NCBI RefSeq assembly: GCF_047495875.1
Contig: NC_092474.1
Location: forward strand, 2,683,001 to 2,747,000
Reading direction: 5' to 3'
From: Pithys albifrons albifrons
Taxonomy: Eukaryota; Chordata; Aves; Passeriformes; Thamnophilidae
DNA length: 64,000 nucleotides
Shown: positions 21,438 to 33,250 of the stretch, piece by piece
Layout of the letters: each line of letters opens with the position of its first letter
Numbering within the stretch: the first letter of the stretch is position 1
The notes under the pieces: generated by a model
Seen by the model: only the letters and a program-made list of their open reading frames with translations
Databases searched by the model: none
What the model was told of the DNA's origin: nothing
Translations under genes and position numbers: made by a program

Positions 21438-24041
21438 GTACTGTATGTCTTTGGAAATACAGCATGGCTGCTTTCGAGCAGTCCCTTCATTTCAGTGCTA
21501 TCAGGATGCACAGGACACAGTGCAGTGGTAGAAACAAAGATGCCCTCCCCTGCTTTTAGTCTGCACTAAGGAGTGTGGCTTTGAGAAGCCCTGTACCCCC
21601 TCACTGGAGTACATCAGGTGAAATCAGCATCACTAACAATGATATGCAACCTCCTTGGCTTTCCTTTTAAAATAGAGCAGCTCTGAGAGCATAAATTTGA
21701 GGTAATCACCTTCCCAAATAGGCTGCCACAGACATCATCAAGAAAACATCAGCAGACAAGAGAGCTAAAATGATTATAGTTAATGAGAACAGTTGAGTTT
21801 GCTGAGTTGTTTTAGGAGAAGAACAACCCCTTCTTTCAGTTTTGCTGAACTATTTGAAGGATTACATTGATTTTCTTAATTCATTTTTGCAATCTTCCTT
21901 TTTTACTGTTCAGTATAAAAAGGAACATATCCTCATTCAGATTACCAGGTGAGGATGCCATCTGGCAGGTCTGCATCCATCATGAAAAAAAGTTATTAGA
22001 GGAAAAACAATTTTCCTTCTTTGTGCTCAGATTCTGTATTTTCATTTTCACTGGTGTACCAGTATTGAGTCATAGCTTGGCACACCAACTCAAAGTTAGC
22101 TGAATGGATAGGTTACTTAGCCCTAATGAACTGCTGGATCCAAACATGTTAGAAATGTGTGGACATTTCAGTTCATCTCAGCTCTCTGGATCTTTTCTGT
22201 CTCTTCTGTGAACCAATCAAATCTCCCATATTTGCTTGATCTCAGTCTTTAAAGAAGTCAGACATGCCTTCATGTGCCTGAAATGGAAACACTGCTGTCT
22301 ATTATGGCAGTGAACTGGGGGCAAGTTCTAGGAGCTCTCCTGCTGCATAATGTTCTTAAGATTTTGTTTTAATTGTCTACTTGAACTGCAATTTAATCCA
22401 AAGGCAATGTATTTTCCCACAAGACAACTAAATGGACTCTGTTCCTTTCTGTTCCATTTGATTGATTTCATGTAAAATAAGTCAGGCACTTGAGATATTG
22501 ATACAAAGTGCAAGTTTTATTGCATAATTTCACTTTGCATCCTGGTATAACTATCCCCCCATCAGTAACTGAGAAAAGATATTTAGTAAATTCAGCTGGA
22601 GCTGTTGGTATCTGTGGGCTCCAAGAAGGGCTTTAACTGTGAAGAGCATTGGCAGAACTACCAGTGTCGTGTCAGTTATACCAGACATTGAGCCACTTGG
22701 GCTCTGAAATCAAGTTTGTTTCTCCTGAGTGGTCTCATAGATGATTCTTGAGTCAAACAAGAAGCTCAGTGATGGAGGCATCTCATTAGCATTTCTGATA
22801 AAATGGAGCCACACAAGGTGGTATAAACTGGCATAGGTCCCTTTCAGTCTTACATGCCCATAATGATAAAACTTAAGGCTTCATCCTAAATGACATCAAG
22901 CTTATTATTAAATACCTTCTCTTCGGTTATTTTCCTGGAGGAAAAGATACCTGAATTTTAGTGAGTTTAAAGGAAAATAAATGCATTGAGTAGATGTGAA
23001 ACAGATTGAAACAGTAATAAAAATATATTTCCTAGTGACTCAATTCACATTTTTTAAAGCCATGTCATAAAGCTGTCTTCATCTTCTTTAGCCTTTATAG
23101 TACCTGAGTCATAAAATAAACCTTCTGCAATTTAGTTGCTGGTGATCCCCCTTATCCAATTGGTTTCCCTGTTTTCTTGTACACTATAATATGAAGGATT
23201 ATTTACAGATTTTTTCAACACCTTATCCAGTAGCTGTTTCTATCTTATGTGGGTGGCCAGACAGACACTTCACAGTCTAAACCAAAACTGACCTGTTGAC
23301 TCTTTCAAAGTGTCTGTCTAAATAACTTCATGTTTATGATACCTGTAAAACTTTTCAATGTCCAAAGTCTGTGTGTAATCCTTCCAGACTTAGGAGAAAG
23401 GCCTGGGGTTTTCACAAGAGCTCCATCCCAGTTTTTATAAACTTGTAAATTCTTCTTCTCTGGGGAGGCACAGGAATGTTTTACTTCACTGGATCTCTGA
23501 ACCTGTTCCCTTTTATACAGTGGGCTTTACCTCATTTCTGTACATAACAACATACTATATTCTCAATTCAAATAATTCTTTTTCACATGCTTTTTTAGTT
23601 TTATATAAGCAATGGGAAGAAACAAAAGCATGGCACATCCAACACCAATCCTGAGTAGTTCCTATGTGGTTCGTAAAGTCACATTCTCAGCACAACAGGG
23701 TGAAAATTTATGTTTACACAAAGATAATTTGGAGTAAAATTTGGCCTGGGTTTCTTAAAGTGAATTTTGTGGAGTTTTGATCCTTGAGTAATTGCTGAAA
23801 TTATAACTGACCCAAGGTCTATAAAGTCAGAAGGTTGTCCAAATAATGTCTTTTCCTGGAGCAAATTCACTGTTGGCACCTTGTCATATTTGAAGGATAA
23901 GCATCTGTTTCTCAGAGAACAGTTTTACATGCTCCTTGTTTCAATAGCTGTAGTCAGCAAAGATTTAGCTGGGTTGGACTTGGATCCCAGAGATTTGTTT
24001 CTGCCACAACTGAGTTTGGGTTTGCTCTGATCTTGTTTCAG
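21438..24041. other. GALNT9 intron, no feature seen
   Basis: 2.6-kb phase-0 intron, donor GTACTG and acceptor TTGTTTCAG. I see no additional exon, RNA gene or recognisable transposon. Confidence 0.55.
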
Positions 24042-24137
24042 GTTCGTAACAGCAAAGCCAGTGGCTACTGCTTAGACCAGGGAGCTGAAGAGGATGACAA
24101 AGCAATCCTTTATCCATGCCATGGAATGTCCTCTCAG
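24042..24137 (+). CDS. GALNT9: GALNT9 exon: lectin domain, alpha repeat
   Basis: 32 codons, phase 0 at both ends; acceptor TTGTTTCAG, donor GTAAAC from 24138. The product VRNSKASGYCLDQGAEEDDK then AILYPCHGMSSQ is the start of the ricin B-type lectin domain. It carries the CLDQG motif, the CLD element of the alpha repeat that binds GalNAc in several family members, and its paired cysteine in YPCHG. The lectin domain steers the enzyme to already glycosylated substrates. This exon is too short to show as an isolated long open frame and was found from the protein match and splice sites. Confidence 0.94.
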
Positions 24138-27100
24138 GTAAACACTTAAAATCCCATAATTAGCAACTAACCTTTAATTTAAAGAGTTTTCAGGAGAAAC
24201 AAAAGGTAATTTAGTGCATTTGAGTTGAGTTTGGCAGTATAATCCTGGGTTGCAAAGGCAAATATCTGCCTTTACTCCAGTCTTTTAGGTGCCCTTTCCA
24301 AGGTCGTTCAGAATGTGAATCTATACATTGAAGATGCCCATTAGGAAAAGAGAAGAATCATGTTAATTTGTTTAATCCACTGAAGATTAATTAATTTAGG
24401 TACTTTGTGTGAGTGAGCAGCTCTTCTTGTTATGATATGACTTATTCTAGAAATGGTACCTCTCTAAATCAACTGTTCTTTGGTCCAGGAGGCTTCCAGA
24501 CAGAAATTATTTAGCTTGCTGGTGTGATTCCCTGAGCAGGCAAAAAGTTAAGCACATATTTAACATCAACTTCAAAGGGAATTAAGAATATCCCTTAAGT
24601 TAAGACTTTTCTAAAATAGATTTCTTTTTTTTGTCAGTCCCTGTGCATATTATTATTTTCTTACTGCTGTCTGAAGATTTTCAAATCACATTTCTTCTTT
24701 CCATACTCACAGTGATTTCACTTGTTTTTTTTAAATATAAATTGGATATTATTTAAATCCAGGATTTGAGCTTCTTCTGAAATGTAATTCTAGTTTCTTT
24801 TGAAGTACCATCTGAATCAAAACTATGTTAATGAACATTCTCCTGTGTAAATAAACTTTGACCTTGTCAGACTTAACAATTATCCAAAGTACATTGATTT
24901 GGAGTCCTGGCTCCTACATCACCATGGAGGCAAAGTGGGGCAGACAGTAATTCCTACTGACAAAATGTCCACCTTTGGCAGGATCTTTATGGAATATTTG
25001 ACTGACACTTCCCTAGTAGAGGTGGAAGGAGCAGCCTTTGAATAAGGTAACAAAATAGCAGTGTTTAATTAGATGTAAATTACCTTTTCAAGAAGACTCG
25101 TTAGAGATGTCAAGGCACTCACAGTTTTGTGTCTTTCTCCATTCTAATTCTGACCAGAAAGTTGCAAATTTAAGTCCTTCCAGAAAGTCCCTTAGCGACA
25201 TCTAATCTCTATCAGTGTGCTAGCACTTAGAAGAGTAATGAAATAAATGGTTCTGACTGTAATTTATCTTGCAGTTTAAGTCCTTAACCTACTTGTTTGC
25301 CTCCATGAGGTCTGTTTCACAGAATATTCTTTGACTTCTGGAAGAAAACAGATGAGTGCATGAACTACTGTGAATTTATTTGAAAGGATGAAATGCCCAC
25401 CTTCTTCTGACTAACACTTGATATTTTTGGGGTATAAAGGAACTCAGCATCCAGTTCTGACCAGTTTTATCCATTAAGGAACAGGTCCTTTCCTTTTAGT
25501 AAGATATAAATACATTGCCCAGTAGATTATGCCTTTTGGGTTGTGGGACCTACACTAGACAGAGGACAGATCTTCTCAAGTGCAAATAACAATACACAAA
25601 GTATTTACTGCCCAAGAACTTTAAGTTGGACAGTGACCAGTTGAATTACTCCTGGCTCACTTCTGCTGCAGGTCTTCAGCTTACTGCCTATGTGAAGTTT
25701 TCTGGAAAAGCCTGAGATGCTGATTTTAGACTTTACATTGAAGCCACAAGCTAAAGCCCTTTTGTTACTAGCACTGTATAAACACATAAAAAGAGAAAGT
25801 CACTCTTCCCAAACCCTTCAAATCCAAAGCATCCCCTGTGTGCAAGAACTGTCAAAGTATGGGAAAGGCAAAAAGTTAATCTGCCAAACCATCCTGCAGC
25901 AGTTTCCATTTCCCTTTAAAACAAACAAATGAACAAAAAAAAAAATCAGGAAAAAAGTTTTCATTCTGCAAGAAACACCAAGTGAAGGCAAAGGTGATGT
26001 TTTATCTAAGTAGAGTTTTTCACAGACAAGCATGGGTTGGAGTCACTCGAATGCAGCCAAGTTAATTAATGATTACACAGCTGGAAAACTTCTATCATCT
26101 CACCACAATTTACAAAATTAATTCAGTGTGAGAACCACAGCTGCACAAACCCTAATCAAGGATATTCAAGCTCATTGCATGAAAGGTGTTGACAGCAAGC
26201 GTTTTAATATATTAAATAAACATTTTTAAAGCCCCTCTTCTAATCAGCCTGGGTGAGCATAGTTGTCTGCTGCATTTAGCTTTCCATTTCTGACATTTCT
26301 CATCTCAAGCATAGGGCATAAAATACCCCTACTGAGTCGAGATTTGGGTTATTTGTACATGCTGAATGTAAATTAATATAAATATGGAACTCATTTCCCC
26401 AGTTGGGTTATCACCAGTGCTCTGTGTGTCCTACCAATGTGAAAGGATCTCCCTATTCAGCTCCAGCCTTGTTTGCTTTTCATACTCTTCAATTCTGACT
26501 AGCAGCTTACCAGTGATTTTAGTATACCCTGAAACCAACACAAGTCAGGCGAGTGTTTAAAGAAAACTCAGTTAGGGCTAAGATTGCTGTTCATCTGTGA
26601 TAAAATGTTCTTTTCATCTCCTTCTTACCCATCTGTTTCCCATGGATATTGCACAGCTCCGAATGGTGTTGTCCTGCATTACAATGGTAAAATAAAACCA
26701 CTCCACTGTGACTACTCCATGAACAAGATGCTTTTCCTGATGTGTATTCTAAGATCAGTTTTCACCATGATAAATCACACCTTGTCAATGACATCAGCTT
26801 TTAAATTTCTTTATTCAAACAGGGACAAGCTCTTCTATGGATGCTCTGGAATGCATTTAGCCTGAGTTTATGTCAGCTTAGTTTAATGAATTTGAGTTGA
26901 GCTAAGTCAGTATAAGCCAACAGCCAGGGATATCCAGTCAAGGTTTTGCATCAATCCAAGCTGATTTCAAAACTCATTTTACAGAAAAGTAGTATCCTTT
27001 TTATATGTGTTCATTGATTCTGAAGTTTGAGTCTATTTACTTTCAGGAAAAAAATGGTTTGCAAATGCAACTGGGAGAAACAGTCCAGGGCTGCAGAAGA

Positions 27101-30100
27101 TTAATAGGAAAGGAATATATTGCCTTACCCCTCTGCATGTGGCCCCCTTGTACAATCACCTGCAAAGCCCAGAGGTTCTACAGCACTACATTATACCCCT
27201 TTGTTGTAAAACAAATTTTAAAAAAAGAGTGAGGTTGTGGGGACAGATACAACACCCCCCAGGGGTGAAATACGTTGTTCTGGAAGCTTCTTAGTATGGT
27301 TATAGGACATGCAGGTTCCGCAGAACCATCTGAGAAGACTTACAGTGTAAATACTGGGAGTGTGTGTGGAAAGCTGTGATGTGGAGCTGATTATATGGTA
27401 AGTGAAAGAAGAGAATAAAATAGCATCCTAGGATAGAAGGGCCAGGGTGAACAGCCTCCTTCTCCACCCTCCTCCCTTCCCTTTCATAGTGAGAAAAAGA
27501 GGAGGCACTGCAGCTGTGAGAGCAAGAACTCCCTCTACAATGAGATCAAGCAGAAGGAAGGCAGAACTCAATGTTCACATTCCTGAAGCTCACAGCTATG
27601 CAAACACATGGAATAAGAGGAGATGAAAGGCTCTGCTTAAACTGTTGCTGGAGGGCTGATACTGAGCATTTTGCTTTGTAGAGCTGTGACTTTCCAGATT
27701 TGCACGTAGGGCAGCAGGGAGGATGAACAGGGAGTGGTGGGAAAGATTCTGGAGCAAATGTGGAAGTTTGGTAACTTGGGATCTGTGTGTCTTATGGTGA
27801 CAAGTATTCAGGAGGCATAGGGGGTTTGGGATTCCTGTGTAGCTCACTGTTTCAGTTGCTATGGCAGCTTTCAGCTTGCCTTAACCTGCAGGACTGAAGG
27901 ATCATTAAAGATTTTGTTTTGCTTGGAGAACAAGAGTGAAAGAGAGAGATTAAAGGTAGTGTCGAACACTGCCAGGCCCATCCATGTAACTGTTTCCTGC
28001 AAACAATTATCTGTAATCATTTTGTGCTTTTGTCACTTGACTGGGAATTAGCAGGAATGGATTTTTTTGAAGTCAAATCCTTCAGTTAAAAGCTACCATT
28101 TACTTACCACTTATCAGTGTTCCTGGAGGATCACATTCCATAGGCAGCAACACTCACTATTTTTGAACCAGGTATGGTGGCTTTGATAAACAACCTGTGA
28201 CATCTTTTGCATTCTGCTCAGATTTATAAATGTTGAAAGGAAAAATATCCTGTCTCATCATCCATAGAGCACTTGGCATCAGGATTAGATCTTGAGGACT
28301 TAATAGAGCACTTGGCTTCAGTGTCATTTATGTGGGTCCTTCAGCTCTTCTCAGATAAAAGAGAAAGACCCAGCAAAGGTCCATCCTCATGTGATGTGTA
28401 AAACTCTGTTTCCATTCTGCAGCTTGAAATGGGAGTGTGTGGATACCTAAGGATCTCAGCCCATCAAAACCTGCACTAACTTTCTTTTTTTAATGAATAC
28501 GATTTAATATTCCATAATAAAGAGGATTTTTTCACTTTATTTTGGCTGGCTGGCACTGGGAATAGATTTGACACGATGTATGTCCACAGTTCTAACACAA
28601 ATTCAGAGATTGTTTCTTTGTGGATATGGCAGTGACACTTCAAGTTTGAACACAGCAGGTGTAACTTTCAGCATTTCATTGGCTGTATCTCAATTCCTGC
28701 TTTCTAGTCTACAGTAATAAGCAATTTATTTTAATGCTTATTTTATTTTCACAGCTTCTGTTGTCTTTAGGAAGCTTAGGATAGGAAGTCTTTGGAGGGA
28801 GATGTTATTAATCATATAGTAGTTCCCTGAACCTTAAATTGCAAAGCAGGCACTGAAGCTTTACTGTGTAATACAGTCTCAATTCAGATAATTGTTTGCG
28901 GGTGTTTTTTTAGAATTCTGTTTTATTTTAGGATAAGCCTAAGTTTTTATGACTGTTGAAACAGCCATAGAGACTTGACAGAATGTACAGATTCAGGAAA
29001 ATTAGGCCCATGCTGTTCCACTTGTCTCATCATTGTATAGACAGCAGCTTCCTGCACTGAGCCATCTCTGACCCTGCCGAGCTGTAACACAACTGCCACT
29101 TTCAATCCTTGGGATAGTTTATAGTGGAGTTAATGTACCTTCCACTTCTAAAGCCTAAGCAAAACTGGTCCATTCTGCTTTGACAAGCTGCTGTATATCA
29201 AAGTCTTTCCCAAGTGTGGCTACTGTGATGCAAAGCACATGCAATTCTGCCTACTGAGATTCTGAAGAGAAAGAATATTTAAGACCATTTTAATACCAGT
29301 ACAGAAAATATTGCTCATCTTAAACCACGGGGAAAATTGTTCCTGTGCTGCAGAGCAGGCAGCCCATTGTAAACAGCAGTTCTGATTATCCAGGTAAGGC
29401 AAAGCTAACAAGGTTGCTCGGTGGTATTTTGGGATCTGGAGTAAGATAATAAAGATGGCAAGATGAACACATTTTTGGTCAGTGTTTCAGCCATACCTGC
29501 AGTTCTTTTGAACTCTGCTGAGAACCCATTAAATAGAAGTGTGAGGTACAGAGACAGGTTTCATTTAAAAACAAAAAAACAAAAAAAAAAAAGGAAGTTT
29601 TGTGGTTGTTTTGGGTTTTTTTTCCACAGCTCCTTTATATGTGAAAAAAAGGAAGATGATTTGTCTAATCTGGCAGTCCATTCATATTTTGAATTTCTTT
29701 GCTTTTACATATGTCCCCTCTAACCTTACAGTAGAAAAAAATCCCCAAAAGTATCTCAATTTAGTGTGTGCAGACAGTGCCTTGACAATGGCACTGTTCA
29801 TACCAAGGAGCATCCACATGTGGTTGTTCCTCTGATTTCTCTGATGTAGGCTCAGTTCTAACTCTGTGCTTCACATGGCTGCTCTGAACAGAAGTGGCAG
29901 GTGGGAAAATGAACACACACTATGTCAAAGAGCATCTGGTCTGGGAGCAAGTAGACCATGCTCTTTTTACCACCAGCAAGAAATGATTATTCACAGCAGG
30001 ATCCTTCTGAGGGTAATAAGGATGGCGGTAGAAAGCTAGACTCTAATTTGAGTTTTTTTGATTGACTCTTAATGATATCTCACAGAGTGGTCAGTGGCAT

Positions 30101-30963
30101 CCAATAAATGGTAGGCACTGCTGACCTTCCTTCCCTTTCTTGTTAAGTAATTTCAGCCATATAACAGCAATAAGACCAGACAGGCAGTGAATTTCCTGGG
30201 TGGTAATTGCATTTCTTTGGTGGCTCACATCTTCACCCTGCAGCATCCAGACTCACAGCACGCAAGCCACGTAGCTGACTCCACTTTACAGTCTTTTGGC
30301 ACCTGGGTGCTGCACTTCTAGAGGAAGAAGGGCAAAATATTATGCTGGTTTAATGACTCTGCATTTAAACACAGAAGTGAGAAGTAGATAAGTCTGATTT
30401 GACGTATTGGCCCACTGCCAAATTAGCATCGTGCATTTTTGCTTCAATGTGCTTCACACTAAACTGAAATATCAGAGTGTCATTCTTTATTATCTAGGCC
30501 TGAAGCATATGTTAGCAAATTTGCTGCCATTTCCCTCATGATTTTTTTTCCCTCTCATATTTTTGGATACTGGTTGCATGCTTGGATTTTTTCAGTGACA
30601 TTTATTTACAAAAACTAATTGGACTTGTTGCTATCAATAGCCTCTAACAGAGCTCTTAAGAACAAACTGCACTGCAAATTGACATTGTGTCCTTGTTAAA
30701 TCAACTCCTGCTGAGTGGGCATGATTTACATATTGATTACTTCACTTTCTTGATTGCCCTTTTTACAGTGAAATAGTGAGTAGGGAATGGTGGGGAGCAG
30801 AGGTGTGAAAGAAGGGAATCTTGTGTTCTGGGTGAGAGAAACCCAGTTGGTAAAACAAGGTTCCCAAGCTTTGCCCTTGAGCAACGTGTGCCAGACAGGG
30901 ATGGACCCAACGTGCAGCAGAACTCAGGACCCCTCAGCACCTCCAACTTTCCTTTCTCCTCAG
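24138..30963. other. GALNT9 intron, no exon seen
   Basis: 6.8-kb phase-0 intron. It contains an A-rich stretch with A runs near 29570-29592 and two imperfect copies of TAGAGCACTTGGC(A/T)TCAG near 28265 and 28305. The many short open frames have no domain or splice support. Confidence 0.5.
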
Positions 30964-31131
30964 CTTGTCCGGTACAGCTCCGAGGGCGTCCTGCAGCTGG
31001 GACCGCTGGGCTCCACCGCCTTCCTGCCTGACTCCAAATGCCTGGTGGATGATGGCAAGGGCAGGACACCAACTCTGAAGAAGTGTGAAGATGTCCTGAG
31101 GCCAGCACAGAGGTTCTGGGATTTCACACAG
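30964..31131 (+). CDS. GALNT9: GALNT9 exon: lectin domain, beta repeat
   Basis: 56 codons, phase 0 at both ends; acceptor TTTCTCCTCAG, donor GTATGG from 31132. The product runs LVRYSSEGVLQLGPLGSTAF, LPDSKCLVDDGKGRTPTLKK and CEDVLRPAQRFWDFTQ. It spans the beta repeat of the ricin-type lectin fold, with the paired cysteines of KCLVDD and KKCEDV. The CLD motif is replaced by CLV. The WDFTQ ending is the usual junction to the last exon. Reading through the donor would add 30 codons to a stop at 31222-31224, which would delete the gamma repeat; there is no evidence that this is used. Confidence 0.95.
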
Positions 31132-31826
31132 GTATGGAAGAGCCTTGCAGACATAAATCTGAGAGTAATTATGCTCTGGAGGATATTTATGCAAAACAGG
31201 GAGGTCTTTAGAAGGCTAGACTAGGAATTCCCCTGTATACATTTTAGAAATAGTCAAATATATTTTCTATACTTTGTGTGCTTCCTAGGAATATTTTTTA
31301 TTACTAGGAATCTTGAAGTAATGCTTTCTAGGAATTTTTGGTTATCCTGGATTGGAATATTCTCGATTTCTCTACTGATTGTCAAGATCATGCTAGTAAA
31401 TTTATTTTTTTTTTAGTGTCTAGAAATTTTTGTTTCCAGAACTATTCTAGCATTTTTCTAGTGCCTGTCTAGGAATTTTTAGATCTAGAGTTTTCAAGTA
31501 ATTTTTAGGGCTTTCAAAAGCATTATTACAGTTTCTGGGATTTCTTGAGCTCTGTAGGGATTTGCTAGTGTTTTTTTAGAGATTTTATACTAACTGGGGA
31601 GGATTTTTCCAATTCTTAAAACAAGAATTGTCAAGTTGTTTTGGTACCTTGTATGAATTTCTAGCACTTTCTAGGGACTTTTATCACTTGATAAATACAT
31701 ACTTTTCCAGGCAGTTTATAGTGCTTTCTACAGATCTGCAGATCCAGCACTGTTTTCCCTCTAGTCTTTTCACCTTTCCTGTTCTTTCTTCTAATCTTTT
31801 TTATTTATTCTTTTTTTTTTTTCCAG
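31132..31826. repeat. short last intron with clustered CTAG motifs
   Basis: A 695-bp intron, donor GTATGG, acceptor preceded by a T-rich tract ending TTTTTTCCAG. Between 31216 and 31764 CTAG occurs 15 times where about two are expected by chance. Five of these extend to CTAGGAAT (31221, 31285, 31304, 31328, 31469), several followed by TTTTT. The copies are irregularly spaced, so this is a degenerate simple or interspersed repeat rather than a clean tandem array. Confidence 0.7.
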
Positions 31827-31973
31827 AATGGTCCAATCATCAGCAGAGACACTGGCCGTTGTCTAGAAGTGGAAATGTCCAAGGATGCAAATTTTGGGCT
31901 CAGATTAGTTGTACAAAGGTGCTCGGGGCAGAAATGGATGATTAGAAACTGGATAAAACACGGCCGGCACTGA
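31827..31973 (+). CDS. GALNT9: GALNT9 terminal exon: lectin gamma repeat and stop
   Basis: 48 codons plus TGA (31971-31973), entered in phase 0 after TTTTTTCCAG. The product starts NGPIISRDTGRCLEVEMSKD and ends GQKWMIRNWIKHGRH. It holds the gamma repeat of the ricin-type lectin domain, with CLEV, the paired cysteine in QRCSG and a QxW motif as QKW. The C-terminus with WIKHxRH is as I recall it for GALNT9 and differs from GALNT17, which ends at IKNSIK. The five exons together encode 244 residues against about 603 for the human protein, so the N-terminal three fifths lie upstream of the window. Confidence 0.95.
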   Translation, partial: NGPIISRDTGRCLEVEMSKDANFGLRLVVQRCSGQKWMIRNWIKHGRH

Positions 31974-33250
31974 CTGCTGGGGCAGAGCTGCCCCTCCTGC
32001 TCTTGTCCATTGCTCAGTGTGCCATACCTTGCAAAGGCATCTGTCTTAAAGTAAATTAGTTTGAACAGGTCTTGGCTCTCAAGAGTCCCCCATAGTTGGG
32101 CATTCAAAGGAAAGAAAGGACCAAACCAAAAGCAGACACATACATGCCCTGTTTGACTCTTCCTTGCTCCAGTAGATGATGTGGGAAGCTTAACAAGAGT
32201 TTTCTGTTGATTTGGAAATCTTGTGAAGATCAGAACACAACAGGAAAGTGGATTCCTTAAGCTCTCCTAGAGGAATTAAGAGACAGATCTTTCTATGATG
32301 AGTTCAAAGGAGAGATCCCAATACTGCCTCATAAAGAGAGTTCTCTGATGGGTAGCTTTTTAGCTTTAAGTTTTTGACTGGTGCACAACTCCTATGGTGA
32401 ATAATCATGTGCCTTTTTTATTGTACTTCGTATAAAAGAGGACTGGAAATATCCCACCTTTTCAGCATGTCTGGTTCGTTGTACTAAACAAGAAGATCTG
32501 TAAATAACACTGGAAATATAATATAATATATGATACATTTCAAGGTTGATTGTTTAGGAGTCTCTATTTCTAGAAAGAGACTGTTCTGCAAATGTTTACA
32601 GGTGGTTCTCAACCTTCAAGCTGTTGAAAAGCAGCATTTTAGAGACCTCTTCTAGATAGACACAGGTAAATGTTGAATAAGTAAAATAGCCACATGCTCC
32701 GTTAGATTGCCACACTTTACATTTGTTGGCTCTAAAGGCATCACAATATAGCACTTGCATATTTAACTCTTTTGAGGCAGTAAATGTCCTGGTAGAGGGA
32801 TGAATTTCAAGAGGCCTCGCTTGGCCCCTGAGCCCAGAGTAGGTGAGTGGGAGGTTTCCTTCCTGCAATGCTGTGCATGCAGGTGCACTGCTGTGCTGGT
32901 CCAGAAGCTGCCTGGAATCTGGATACTCCACTTCTAAAATAAATTGAGTGGCTTAGTTGCCACCTGTGGAATTCAAAACCTTCAATCTTCCATGTTGTCA
33001 CCCATCCTGTCAAATAGGAGCAAATATTATTTGTGAGCACTGTCTGGACAAGTCTCCTGAGCAAACCAACAAAATCTTTTCAGTATTTGAAAAACAAACA
33101 CAAACCTAGTGATAAGAAGGCAGATTAGAGGAAGAGGCAGGGAGCATATATAAGTCCTGTTACTCTGAAAAATAAATATTTTGCTGTAGTTGACCCCTTG
33201 GCAGCATCTTTGTGAACCTGAGAATAAAGTATCCAGTGTTCATGCAGGAT
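31974..33250 (+). other. GALNT9: GALNT9 3' UTR with candidate poly(A) signals
   Basis: The sequence after the stop codon has no continuing coding potential. AATAAA occurs at 32938-32943, 33171-33176 and 33223-33228. Any of these, or a later one, could set the 3' end, and the sequence alone does not say which is used. The end given is therefore approximate. Confidence 0.5.

Noticed and set aside
21081..21569. 162-codon open frame as a separate gene
   Set aside because: Only 21300-21437 matches GALNT9; the rest is intron read-through beyond clear splice sites.
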